Positions 42,319 through 50,607 of a DNA stretch of 55,872 nt are shown piece after piece. Every line of letters starts with the position of its first letter. Position 1 is the first letter of the stretch. The DNA lies in the NCBI GenBank assembly GCA_002338715.1, contig DDIR01000104.1, positions 1 through 55,872 on the forward strand, in the 5' to 3' direction. The position numbers and the translations under genes are program-made. A model generated the notes under the pieces. It was given only the letters and a program-made list of their open reading frames with translations, searched no databases and was not told the DNA's origin. The stretch comes from Phycisphaerales bacterium UBA1845 (GTDB lineage Bacteria; Planctomycetota; Phycisphaerae; UBA1845).

Positions 42319-43674
42319 TCAGGAAGCGTGACGATTCTGCGCGATGCGCTGCTTGATCTCGTCCTTGAGGTCGTCGATTTTACCACCGGCGGCAGCGTCT
42401 TTGATGATGCGGAGGATGACCTTCTTTGCCCCGTCTTTTCCCCATCCCTCGCCGTGCACAATATAGTGCTGAGCCGCTTTTCCCACAATGTAGGAACCGA
42501 CGGCGGCTGCACATGCCTGCACGGGTCCGGTAACGAGTGTGCTGACACCGAATGTCAGCGTTTTGAGAACGCCGGCTCCTGCGTGGGTGATCCATTCAGC
42601 CCCCGCGATCCATCCGGCGCTTTTTCCGATTTCCAGAATCAGCGAGCGCACCTGCCTGGCTGAGAGCCTGCAATCGTAGAGGTCGGCGATGCTGTGGATC
42701 ATCTTGGCGTCGACGAGTGCGCCGCCCGCGATGTCAGCTATTGGCACCGGGTTGAACGCGATGGCCAGCGCTTTTCCGATGGCGAAGTTGCGCACGATTT
42801 TTTCGGCTTGTTGACTGCGGATGGATTCTTTCACCGCGACGAGGCGGTCGGCTTTGTCTGATGAGAAGACAGCCGAGTTGAGCGCGATCAACGCTTTGCC
42901 TTCCGCGCCGAGGATTTCGAGCATGCGGATTTGCAGCGCTTCGATGTCGGGTGGTGGTTGATACTCTTCTTCGATGGTGGTGCCGTCGGCGCGTTCGATG
43001 ATGCGGAGGCGCGGCATGGGGTTGGCTGCCACTGCGACGACGTCTTCGGGCTTGATGAATTTGGGCACGCGATCGTCGCGGATTTTTGTGAGGAGGCGCT
43101 TGAGTTCGTCGGGCTTGCGCGTGTCGGTTTTGTTGAAGACGACGATGATCGGTTTGCGGGCTTCAGCCAGTTGCCTGAGCGCGTCGTATTGCACGTCCAT
43201 GAAATCGTCGGCCACCACGAACAGAATCAAATCTGCGGCTGCGGCTGCGTCCTGGGCCATCCGGGCGCGCTCCTCACCGCCAACTTCGTTCAATCCGGGC
43301 GTATCGACCAGCACAACTTTCGAGTTGGCGAGCCCCGGGACTTTGTAGGAGCAGGTGGCCCAGTCGTATCGCTTGTTGGCTGTGGTCCATCCGCCGATGG
43401 GCCCGGTTTCAGCGTCGGACTCTGCCCGCAGTGCGTTGATGAGTGAGCTTTTGCCGACGTTGATCGAACCGAAGCAGAGGATGTGGACTTCGCCCTGGCG
43501 GAGTTTTTCCTGCATCGCTTCCAGTTGGGCGAGGTCCTCGGCCATCAGGGCGCGCTCTTCGGGCGAGGCGTTGCGCACGTCTTCGAGGATGCGTTCGAGC
43601 GAACGCGCGGATTCTTCGAAGAAAGCGTGCTGCGCTTCGGCTGGCTTTGGATTGTCGGGTGCGTCGTTGGTCAT
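42319..43674 (-). CDS. Era-like GTPase with C-terminal membrane-associated domain (YcjF/DUF697 type)
   Basis: 451 residues. A helical start (to ~60) is followed by a G domain: G1 GSINVGKSS, a threonine-containing switch (GGWTTANKRY), G3 DTPG, G4 NKTD. The C-terminal ~170 residues carry hydrophobic stretches (AIGKALAIAFNPVPIADIAG, LTFGVSTLVTGPVQACAAAV), like the DUF697/YcjF tail of membrane-linked GTPases. It lies 5 bases after a second, related GTPase gene, so the two are cotranscribed. Cellular role unknown; membrane remodelling or stress sensing are possibilities by analogy. Confidence 0.85.
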   Translation of the reverse strand: MTNDAPDNPKPAEAQHAFFEESARSLERILEDVRNASPEERALMAEDLAQLEAMQEKLRQGEVHILCFGSINVGKSSLINALRAESDAETGPIGGWTTANKRYDWATCSYKVPGLANSKVVLVDTPGLNEVGGEERARMAQDAAAAADLILFVVADDFMDVQYDALRQLAEARKPIIVVFNKTDTRKPDELKRLLTKIRDDRVPKFIKPEDVVAVAANPMPRLRIIERADGTTIEEEYQPPPDIEALQIRMLEILGAEGKALIALNSAVFSSDKADRLVAVKESIRSQQAEKIVRNFAIGKALAIAFNPVPIADIAGGALVDAKMIHSIADLYDCRLSARQVRSLILEIGKSAGWIAGAEWITHAGAGVLKTLTFGVSTLVTGPVQACAAAVGSYIVGKAAQHYIVHGEGWGKDGAKKVILRIIKDAAAGGKIDDLKDEIKQRIAQNRHAS

Positions 43675-43679
43675 CGTGT

Positions 43680-44726
43680 TTATTCTTGAGGTTGCGTGGT
43701 CAGGTTTTCCAGTTCTCTCGCCCGTTGCAGCATGGTTCGAAGGAGCAGTTGCTGGCCTTCGGATTCCAGGATGGACAGCAACCGCTCGGTTAGTGCGGAG
43801 ACGTCGCGCGGCTTGGTGTCACTGCGTGTCACGATGGCTCCGTCGGCTTTTTGGATTTCGACCGTTTGGGCGACGTCGATCGCCTGCGTTTGCACGACGT
43901 CGGACGGTTCGACGATTCCGTCGAGGCGTTCGATGATGCGCTGGTGCAGGGCGTTGGCGTCGGACTTCGTGTAGCAGTCGCGCTTGTTGAAGCAGACGAT
44001 GACGCGTTTGGGTATTGAAGCGACGTCTTTGATTTCGTCGAGTTCAAAGCTGCGCAGATCGTCGGCGATGACGAAGACGACCACGTCGGCTTTTCCGACC
44101 TGGGTTCGGGCAATCAGCGCCCGCCGGTCGCCGAAGACCTCCTGCAAACCGGGCGTGTCGCGCAGGATGATTTTGCCCTGGCCCGGGAAACTGATTTCCG
44201 ACGACTGGGTGGTGGCTCCGCCGACCACGTCGGTTGCGAAACGGTCCTGTCCGCAGATGGCGTTGAGCAGCGACGATTTGCCGCCGTTGATCGCGCCGAA
44301 GACGATGACCTCGAGCGTGCTTTCGGTGGACTTGCGATCGAGGTTGCGAAGTTCGTCGCGCAGTTCGCGTTGGTCGGAAGACAGCGGACCGGTCGTCGAC
44401 GGTGATGCCTGCTTCTTTTCGGCGCGGCGAATGTGCTTGCGGGTTTCGCGGGCGATTTGCGCGTCGGACATGGTTTCGATCTTGCGGTGGCGCTTGGTTT
44501 TGGGTGAGGCGAGTTCGCGCCAGATGAGCCAACCGGCATAGGACGCACCGGCAAGTACCAACAGTGCGCCGACGCCGATGATGCCGAGAAACGGATAGGC
44601 CATCGCGTCACCGGACGCACGCATCTGGCGATATTGTTCCGCGATTTTCGGCGCGGTCGAGACGATCCCCCAGCCCAGTCCGATGACCAGTGCGACCAGG
44701 AGCAGTTGGGCGATGGTTCGTTTCAT
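43680..44726 (-). CDS. Membrane-anchored Era-like GTPase
   Basis: 348 residues. Two N-terminal membrane helices (residues 5-25 and ~45-68) are followed by a basic linker and a G domain: G1 GAINGGKSS (second Gly where Val is usual), a GGATTQSS switch, G3 DTPG, G4 NKRD. A short helical tail ends the protein. The G domain resembles that of the gene directly downstream, and both keep an unusual G(S/A)IN-GKSS P-loop, so they may form a heterodimer with this member supplying the membrane anchor. The pairing is inference from gene order and motif likeness. Confidence 0.82.
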   Translation of the reverse strand: MKRTIAQLLLVALVIGLGWGIVSTAPKIAEQYRQMRASGDAMAYPFLGIIGVGALLVLAGASYAGWLIWRELASPKTKRHRKIETMSDAQIARETRKHIRRAEKKQASPSTTGPLSSDQRELRDELRNLDRKSTESTLEVIVFGAINGGKSSLLNAICGQDRFATDVVGGATTQSSEISFPGQGKIILRDTPGLQEVFGDRRALIARTQVGKADVVVFVIADDLRSFELDEIKDVASIPKRVIVCFNKRDCYTKSDANALHQRIIERLDGIVEPSDVVQTQAIDVAQTVEIQKADGAIVTRSDTKPRDVSALTERLLSILESEGQQLLLRTMLQRARELENLTTQPQE

Positions 44727-44950
44727 AGGGTTGAGCGTCTCATGGTGCGGGTCTCAGCCGGCGCTGGAGTTGCGGGTTGCGGTCGGTCTGCTCTCAGCAG
44801 TGTAGCGCCGCCCGATTCGGGCATCAAGCCGCCCACGCATGTACCAACGACAACGCGGAAGATTCGCACCGACGGCGAGTTGCCTTTAGAATCCGACCCA
44901 CGCGCATGGATGGAGCCATGCGGCTGACCTGAATTGGGAGACGTGATTCT

Positions 44951-45628
44951 ATGTTTCGATTTCATCGATCGTTGGCAACGGTTTTAGTGTCGATAGTCAT
45001 CGCCGGTTGCACCCCTGCGCCACCGCAGGAGACGGCATCGCTTCGGGCGATCAACGCGAGCCCCGATTCTCCGCCGCTTGACGGTTGCTTTGACGACGGA
45101 ACGGTCGCGTTCGATGGCATCGGCGGACAGCGTCCCGGGACCACGTATGGCCAAGTCGCGGCATCGAGCTTTTCCGTCAATTTTGTCGCAGACGGCGACG
45201 ATTGTTCGGAACCGCCCCTCGTCAGTACGGACGTTTCATTGGCGGTCGATACGTCGACGACGATCCTCCTCCTCAATGTATTCGACGAAATTGAGGCGGT
45301 ATTGCTGGACGACGATAATTCTGCTCCGGCGGCTGGCATGACGCGACTTCGCTTTGTCAATGCGCACCCCGACGGTCCCGAAGTGGATATCAACCTGTCG
45401 GACGGCACGTTGCTGGTCGACGACATGATGTTTCGCGACGTCAGCGAGTATATCGCGGTCGATGCGGGGGAGTTGGTCCTGCAGATTCGGTCGGCGGCTG
45501 GCGATGAGATTCTGCGGACGTTCGCACCGTTTACGGCAGAAGCCGGCCAGGTGGTGACGTTCTTCTTTTTGAACACCGACGACGAAAATGTTTCGCCGGG
45601 TGTGTTCTTTACCCGCGACGTTGAATAA
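44951..45628 (+). CDS. DUF4397 lipoprotein
   Basis: 225 residues. A lipobox VIAGC (Cys19) follows a basic N-terminus. The mature part has two repeats of the DUF4397 kind: SLRAINASPDSPPLD and TRLRFVNAHPDGPEVDINL, each opening a beta-sandwich unit. It is expected at the envelope surface; the role of the family is unknown. GGGAG precedes the ATG. It is the first of three closely spaced plus-strand genes, with the Nudix gene 26 bases downstream. Confidence 0.82.
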   Translation: MFRFHRSLATVLVSIVIAGCTPAPPQETASLRAINASPDSPPLDGCFDDGTVAFDGIGGQRPGTTYGQVAASSFSVNFVADGDDCSEPPLVSTDVSLAVDTSTTILLLNVFDEIEAVLLDDDNSAPAAGMTRLRFVNAHPDGPEVDINLSDGTLLVDDMMFRDVSEYIAVDAGELVLQIRSAAGDEILRTFAPFTAEAGQVVTFFFLNTDDENVSPGVFFTRDVE

Positions 45629-45654
45629 TCAAAACGCACTCGTCGGAGTTCGGC

Positions 45655-46515
45655 ATGTCGAAGTTTCCAGCCCATCGATTGGAGAGGATCGCGCGGCTGG
45701 CGAACGTCGAGGTGGCGGGTCCGTTCGCACGGGGTGACGTCAAGCTGTCTTGGAGTGATGCGCCGCGCCCGTCGACCGACGTGTTGGAGCGGTTGATCGC
45801 TGAAGTGTGGGCGCGTGAACGGGCGTTGGCGGATGATAGCGGAGCCGTGCTGTTTAACGGCGATCTCGTTCGATACGTCAACCACGCGCTGATGGATGAC
45901 GGCTTGCACATCGACGTCGGACCGACAGATTACAAATCATTTTTGGGCACGAATCTGCGCAATGGGGTGCTGCTTGACGAAGTCGGGCGCGATGCCTTTG
46001 CCAACGCGATCGGTGTGAGTGCGCTTATCATCTGCAACCGCGAGCCCGCGACGATTCTGCTCGGACATCGCAGCGCGAAGGTTGTTGATCAACCCGGGAC
46101 GATTCATGCGTTTGGTGGGGCGCTCGATGCCGACGATCTCGGTGATGATGGGCAGATCGACGTCTTTGCGGCTGTCACCCGGGAGATTTGCGAAGAACTG
46201 GCGTTACGCCCTGATGATTTAACCGAACTTGAATGCCTTGGTTTGGTTTGTGATCGTTCCATATGGCAGCCGGAGCTTGTGTTCGCAGCGCGGGTGGACA
46301 TGAACGCGGATGAGTTGGCCAACCGGGTGGATGTTTCTTCGATGACGGCAGAGCACCTGGGTGTCGAGCGAATTGTCGACTCGCCGGCGGATGTGGCTGC
46401 TTACATTGTTCAGGCAAAACGGACGACGCCGGTGGCGATGTCGGCATTGTGTTTGTACGGGTGGGGTGCGTTTGGCGACGGCTGGTTTTCGGACGTGTTG
46501 GGGCGCCTCGGGTGA
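45655..46515 (+). CDS. Nudix hydrolase family protein
   Basis: 286 residues. The first ~110 residues are an uncharacterised N-terminal part. The Nudix fold follows, with TIHAFGGALDADD and a Nudix box ending REICEELAL (REUxEExG core; Glu residues for metal binding present), but with a longer insert between the first Gly and Arg than the standard box. The layout, with a large N-terminal segment and an expanded box, recalls the NUDT22-like UDP-sugar hydrolases. The stop overlaps the tadA start by 4 bases (GTGA), so the two are translationally coupled. The substrate is unknown. Confidence 0.75.
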   Translation: MSKFPAHRLERIARLANVEVAGPFARGDVKLSWSDAPRPSTDVLERLIAEVWARERALADDSGAVLFNGDLVRYVNHALMDDGLHIDVGPTDYKSFLGTNLRNGVLLDEVGRDAFANAIGVSALIICNREPATILLGHRSAKVVDQPGTIHAFGGALDADDLGDDGQIDVFAAVTREICEELALRPDDLTELECLGLVCDRSIWQPELVFAARVDMNADELANRVDVSSMTAEHLGVERIVDSPADVAAYIVQAKRTTPVAMSALCLYGWGAFGDGWFSDVLGRLG

Positions 46516-46979
46516 ATTTCGATCACGATAAATTCATGCAAGCCGCGCTTGAGGAAGCGCGCATCGCCGAGGAGCACGATGAGGTTCCGGTGGGGGCTGT
46601 GGTTGTGCGCGATGGTCGCATTATTGGACGCGGGCACAACCAGAAAGAATCGTTGCGCGATCCGACAGCCCACGCCGAGATGCTGGCGATCACGGCTGCC
46701 TGTTCCGCGGTCGGCGATTGGCGACTGACCGACTGCACGCTCTACGTGACGCTGGAGCCGTGCCCGATGTGCGCAGGTGCGATTGTGTTGGCCCGAATCA
46801 AGCAATTGGTCTTTGGGGCGGTGGATCCGAAATTCGGGGCGTGTGGGTCGCTCTATTCGATCGTCGATGATCTTCGTTCCAACCATCAAGTGTCGGTTTT
46901 ATCGGACGTCGAAGGTGACGCGTGTAGCCGCATCCTCACGGCGTTCTTTCAAAAGCAGCGTGCGCTCGGCAAGAAATAG
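46512..46979 (+). CDS. tadA: tRNA adenosine(34) deaminase
   Basis: 155 residues. TadA converts A34 to inosine in tRNA-Arg(ACG). The zinc/catalytic motif is complete: His54-Ala-Glu56 in TAHAEMLAI, and Cys84 and Cys87 in EPCPMCAGAI. VPVGAVVVRDG and KFGACGSLYS are also typical. The GTG at 46512 overlaps the Nudix stop; an internal ATG at 46536 is the alternative. The frame opens at 46449 inside the Nudix gene, which is unlikely. Confidence 0.93.
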   Translation: MNFDHDKFMQAALEEARIAEEHDEVPVGAVVVRDGRIIGRGHNQKESLRDPTAHAEMLAITAACSAVGDWRLTDCTLYVTLEPCPMCAGAIVLARIKQLVFGAVDPKFGACGSLYSIVDDLRSNHQVSVLSDVEGDACSRILTAFFQKQRALGKK

Positions 46980-47098
46980 TCCCTGAAATTATTCACGCTG
47001 ATTTGACCTGGATACGTCGGCAGGATTGGCCCATTTCCTCCAAAGCGTCGCTGGCAGATTGTCTGCGACGGTCTTCTCGGTCCCGAGATTCTATAGGG

Positions 47099-47154
47099 CA
47101 AACAATCAACTTGCCTGACGACAATTCCGAATTCAATATTGGTTTGATTGTTTG
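47099..47154. promoter_or_regulatory. 11-bp inverted repeat upstream of the CheX-like gene
   Basis: CAAACAATCAA (47099-47109) and its exact complement TTGATTGTTTG (47144-47154) are separated by 34 bases that include CGAATTCAA. This could be a transcript stem or a pair of operator half-sites. Confidence 0.5.
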
Positions 47155-47294
47155 AGGAGTCTACCCCAATTGGTCGATCGTAAGATTCCGTAAGGAGGGG
47201 TAAGTTCGGAGTCGTTAATTAAATACGTGAGCACGTCGCTCGGCGAAAGAGGTGCATCGGGGATTTCAGGTTCCGGGAGTTTCGATTACCGGGA

Positions 47295-47333
47295 ATTTCA
47301 AGTATTTGAAATTTGACCTACCTGAAATTTGAA
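47295..47333. promoter_or_regulatory. AATTTCAA dyad and TGAAATTTGA direct repeat
   Basis: AATTTCAA-gtat-TTGAAATT (47295-47314) is a perfect 8-bp dyad. TGAAATTTGA occurs at 47308-47317 and again 16 bases later at 47324-47333. Three related half-sites just before a gene suggest binding sites for a regulator. Confidence 0.5.
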
Positions 47334-47382
47334 GTGCAAAGGCAGGGGATCCCATTTCCATCTGGGAATCGAAGGTCAGTCC

Positions 47383-47886
47383 ATGAACACAGCGATCGTC
47401 CGTCCCTTCATGTTGTCGACGCGAAGGGTATTTGAAAAGATGCTTGAGTGTCCATGCCGTGTTGGGAAACCAACGGTCAGTCGCGGATTGGGTGCGGAAG
47501 ACGGGACGGTTCGCGCGGTCATCAAGATTTCAGGCAGTCACCAGGGTTACATGGTATTAAACCTCCCCAGCACGATGGCCAGTGTCATCGCATCGCTGTT
47601 GGGCGCTCCCAAAGAGATGGACACTGCTGCTCAGAACGTGTGGGCCGGTGATCAAATCGCAACGCTCGTCAAAACCCTCGTTCGACGTCTATCCCAATCA
47701 ATCAAAATGGAATTTGCGGTCGTGGCAGGGGCTGATGGTTCTTTCGAGCGATCGGTCTTGCGCAAGCAGGGGGCTTGGCTGGAGGTCCCCATGGTCGGTC
47801 GATTCGGTAAGTTTACCTTTGCCCTGTGCGTCAAGCCCACGCAGATGATCCCGCCCACTCCGAATGAAGTTGCGTTGGCTGGCTAG
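47383..47886 (+). CDS. CheX-like chemotaxis phosphatase domain protein
   Basis: 167 residues. The opening NTAIVRPFMLSTRRVFEKML and the strand/helix order (GTVRAVIKISGSHQGYMVLN, then MASVIASLLG, then WAGDQIATLVKTLV) match the CheC/CheX/FliY fold. CheX removes phosphate from CheY with an ExxN motif; at that place the sequence reads GDQIA (Asp90, Ala93), so catalysis is doubtful. It may be a binding or target module. GAAGGT precedes the ATG at 47383; the frame opens at 47329. No other chemotaxis gene is in the window. Confidence 0.65.
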   Translation: MNTAIVRPFMLSTRRVFEKMLECPCRVGKPTVSRGLGAEDGTVRAVIKISGSHQGYMVLNLPSTMASVIASLLGAPKEMDTAAQNVWAGDQIATLVKTLVRRLSQSIKMEFAVVAGADGSFERSVLRKQGAWLEVPMVGRFGKFTFALCVKPTQMIPPTPNEVALAG

Positions 47887-47952
47887 CGAACATCCCCAAC
47901 GCGCAGTGGTTTCAACGTCAACCAAACGGCGATTGCACACATCTGCTTGAAA

Positions 47953-48369
47953 TCATGGAATAGCGTTGGGCCGGTCTGACGAGATTGGACGGGCGAAGCT
48001 TATTTCGTGACCTGCGGGGTCGCTGATATGAAAGTACCGCTCGCCCCATGCGGCATCGGTGGGTTCAGTCGACGGCGTCCACCCGTTGTCGATGCACCGC
48101 TTGAACATGGCGTCAACATCGGACACATAGATGATTGTGCGTCCCCACGATTTTACCCGATCCCATTCGACGGTGTGGATGAGATTGAGAAATCCCGTTC
48201 CGACCCGAAAGCTGGTCAGCGGCTCGCCTTCGCCTCCGTAGAGCTTTTCAAATCCCAGTGAACGGTAGAACCCAATCGACGCCGCAATGTCGGGGGTGAA
48301 GAGGGTCACGGCGCTGATCGATTCGATCGTGAGGGCTGGTGTGTTGTCGGCGGGCTGATCGCTCGGCAT
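47953..48369 (-). CDS. VOC (glyoxalase/bleomycin resistance) family protein
   Basis: 138 residues, one vicinal-oxygen-chelate module made of two beta-alpha-beta-beta-beta units: AVTLFTPDIAASIGFYRSLGFE and TIIYVSDVDAMFKRCIDNGW. The typical end is RYFHISDPAGHEISFARP. A metal site could include His in LIHTVEW and Glu in the last strand. Members include lyases, dioxygenases and binding proteins, so the substrate cannot be given. It is convergent with the CheX-like gene. Confidence 0.85.
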   Translation of the reverse strand: MPSDQPADNTPALTIESISAVTLFTPDIAASIGFYRSLGFEKLYGGEGEPLTSFRVGTGFLNLIHTVEWDRVKSWGRTIIYVSDVDAMFKRCIDNGWTPSTEPTDAAWGERYFHISDPAGHEISFARPISSDRPNAIP

Positions 48370-48503
48370 CTTGATTCGCTCGTGTATTCCTATCCGGTCC
48401 GCATCCGCAATTCGCCAAAACGCGGTCGATACTGGCGTTATCGGCGATTGGCCGTGGATCGGGTCAGGTTATCCTTTCGGTTGCGATTCGCTAGAATCAG
48501 GCC

Positions 48504-49505
48504 ATGGGCAGCGACCATCAATGCGACATTCTCATCATCGGCGCCGGATTGGCCGGTGCGTCCACCGCATTTCATTTGAAACGGTCGGGCGCTCGCGACG
48601 TCGTCGTGTTGGAGAAGGAAAGCGATCCGGGCGTGCACTCTTCCGGTCGCAATGCCGCGATGATCCGCGCATGGGTTGGTGATTCGGATGTGGCTGAGTT
48701 CACCCGCGCGGGTGCGGTAGCGCTTCGGACCGGTCAGCACTGCGAGTTTCGTCATACCGGTAGCGTGCTTTTGGGATTGGGTGACGATCCGGTCGGAGAC
48801 CACTTTCCGATGGCGGCCGGGGCTGGGCGCTGGTGTCCGGATGATGGGGTGGTCGATCCGGCTGGCTTGCTTCAGACGTATCTGCGTGGGCAGGATGTTC
48901 GATATGACGTCGCCGTTCGATCGTGGGAATCGGTTGACGACGGTTTCGAGATTCGCACGGATGTCGGGGCGTTTCGATCACGGGTGTTGGTTAATGCGGC
49001 TGGCCCTTGGGCGGGTGTTGTCGGCGAGTTGCCGCTTGAGGCGCGCAACCGTCACCTGTATGTCACGCCGTCAATCGACGGAATCGATGCGACGCTTCCG
49101 TTCGTGTGGGATGTTGTGAACGGTTTGTATTTTCGGCCGGAAGGCGGTGGGCTGCTGCTTTGTGCATGCGATGAATCGCGCCGCGAACCGGGCGACTACC
49201 TTGTCGATGATGCCGTTGAAGAGCTGTTGGCCGCTAAATTTCGAAAGCATCAACCACGGCTTGCGAACGTTCGGATCAAGACACGTTGGACGGGCCAGCG
49301 TGTGTTTGCCGCCGACGAGAAATTCGTCATCGGGTTTGATGCGCGGTACCCCGGGTTGTTTCACGTCGCAGGACTTGGTGGGCACGGGGTGACGTCGTCC
49401 TATGCGGTCGGTCAGTTCGCGGCTGAGTCAATCGTTGGACGCGTCAACCACGAGAAACATCCCTTTTCGCCGACGCGATTGATCGATGCGCCGTCGGTTG
49501 TCTGA
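48504..49505 (+). CDS. FAD-dependent oxidoreductase of the DAO family
   Basis: 333 residues. An N-terminal dinucleotide-binding motif IIGAGLAGASTAFHL is followed by VVVLEKES, GVHSSGRNAAMIR (FAD-contact region), NAAGPWAG and the C-terminal GLFHVAGLGGHGVTSSYAVG. This is the D-amino-acid oxidase / glycine oxidase / sarcosine oxidase group. It probably oxidises an amine or hydroxy acid; the substrate is not evident. No signal peptide. It is convergent with the PfkB gene, 20 bases apart. Confidence 0.87.
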   Translation: MGSDHQCDILIIGAGLAGASTAFHLKRSGARDVVVLEKESDPGVHSSGRNAAMIRAWVGDSDVAEFTRAGAVALRTGQHCEFRHTGSVLLGLGDDPVGDHFPMAAGAGRWCPDDGVVDPAGLLQTYLRGQDVRYDVAVRSWESVDDGFEIRTDVGAFRSRVLVNAAGPWAGVVGELPLEARNRHLYVTPSIDGIDATLPFVWDVVNGLYFRPEGGGLLLCACDESRREPGDYLVDDAVEELLAAKFRKHQPRLANVRIKTRWTGQRVFAADEKFVIGFDARYPGLFHVAGLGGHGVTSSYAVGQFAAESIVGRVNHEKHPFSPTRLIDAPSVV

Positions 49506-49525
49506 GGCGCACGCGCTATCGATCC

Positions 49526-50437
49526 TTACATTCCTTTTGCTGATGCGATGATTTCTTCAATGACGTTGCGGTCGAGGCGCGGCATTGCACCTTCGTTGGC
49601 CGCGATGTTGCCTGCGATTTGGTTGGCGAAAGTGGCTGTGGCTTGGGCATTCCAGCCGTGCAGCTGCGCGAAGGCGACGGCTGCCGTGAAGGAATCGCCC
49701 GCGCCGACCGTATCGGCGACCGTGATCTTCGGGCTGGGGGCGCTGGCTGACTCGCTTTTCGTGACAATCAAACTGCCATCACCACCCTTCGTGATGCAGA
49801 CGGCATCGAGTTTGTAGCGATCGCGTAAAGCGGCTGCGAAGGATTCGAGGTTGGGGTTCGACAATTCAAGCATTTCGGCGAGCACGACGGATTCTTCATC
49901 GTTGAATTTTGCAATATCGCACGCGTTCAGCGACGCCTCGATGGTTGGGCGGTCGTAGTAAGGCGGTCGAAGATTGACGTCGTAGATTTTGATGGCGTCG
50001 GCTGCGGCGCCGATGCAATCCTGAATCGTTTTCTTTGATACGGGGGAACGTTGCGCGAGCGTACCGAAGCAGATGGCGTGTGTGCTGCTGCATGTTGCCC
50101 GCAGGGCTTCGCTAAATTCAATGTGGTCCCACGCGACGTTTTCGTGAATGGTGTATTGGGGGTGGTCAGCCCGCACCATGTCGACGGTAACCGTACCGGT
50201 CGGGTGGGTTGGGTCGGATTGAATGTGATGCGTGTCGAGGTTGTGGCCGTCCAGGAATCCGATGAGTTCCGCGCCCAAAGGATCGGTTCCCACGCGGGTG
50301 ACGACGGTTGCGTCCATACCGAGTTGATTCGCATGGAAGGCGACGTTGGCTGGCGCGCCACCCGGTTTGCGCTGATTCTCGAAGCAATCCCAAAGGAGTT
50401 CGCCGATTCCAACGAGTTGAAATGGTTGATCGGTCAT
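49526..50437 (-). CDS. PfkB-family sugar kinase (fructokinase-like)
   Basis: 303 residues. It opens VGIGELLWDCFENQRKPGGA, with the first PfkB signature GGAPANVAFHANQLG, and has the second signature with catalytic Asp in DTVGAGDSFTAA. FNDEES and the ITKGGDGSLIV strand are typical of fructokinases and ribokinases. It would phosphorylate a free sugar with ATP; fructose is the best guess from the N-terminal sequence. It stands alone, with no sugar transporter nearby. A weak GAGG precedes the ATG. Confidence 0.9.
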   Translation of the reverse strand: MTDQPFQLVGIGELLWDCFENQRKPGGAPANVAFHANQLGMDATVVTRVGTDPLGAELIGFLDGHNLDTHHIQSDPTHPTGTVTVDMVRADHPQYTIHENVAWDHIEFSEALRATCSSTHAICFGTLAQRSPVSKKTIQDCIGAAADAIKIYDVNLRPPYYDRPTIEASLNACDIAKFNDEESVVLAEMLELSNPNLESFAAALRDRYKLDAVCITKGGDGSLIVTKSESASAPSPKITVADTVGAGDSFTAAVAFAQLHGWNAQATATFANQIAGNIAANEGAMPRLDRNVIEEIIASAKGM

Positions 50438-50522
50438 GGTGTCGATTTACCTCGGCTGGACTTGGATTCGTGATTGGAAGCGGGGCACTGGTGCGATCGT
50501 GCGCTGTGAACGCGCACTTGTC

Positions 50523-50562
50523 AAAAAAAGGCGGTCTTCCGTGATGAAACCGGAAGACCGCC
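50523..50562 (-). terminator. Intrinsic terminator of the M2 peptidase gene
   Basis: A perfect 12-bp stem GGCGGTCTTCCG / CGGAAGACCGCC (50530-50541 and 50551-50562) with a 9-base loop. Read on the minus strand it is followed by seven T residues (A-run 50523-50529). It lies 46 bases after the peptidase stop. Confidence 0.93.
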
Positions 50563-50607
50563 CATGTTGTTTTTAGCCACGCATTGTGGCGTTTTGGATT
50601 GTCGGTG

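Larger units (their letters stand above)
46980..47382. other. Dyad-rich, AT-richer leader region before the CheX-like gene
   Basis: About 400 bases with several dyads (47099-47154 and 47295-47314, plus CGTCG...CGACG near 47047-47070), a TGAAATTTGA direct repeat, and an isolated AAGGAGGGG near 47190 with no start codon at a usable distance. No coding frame is convincing. Confidence 0.5.
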
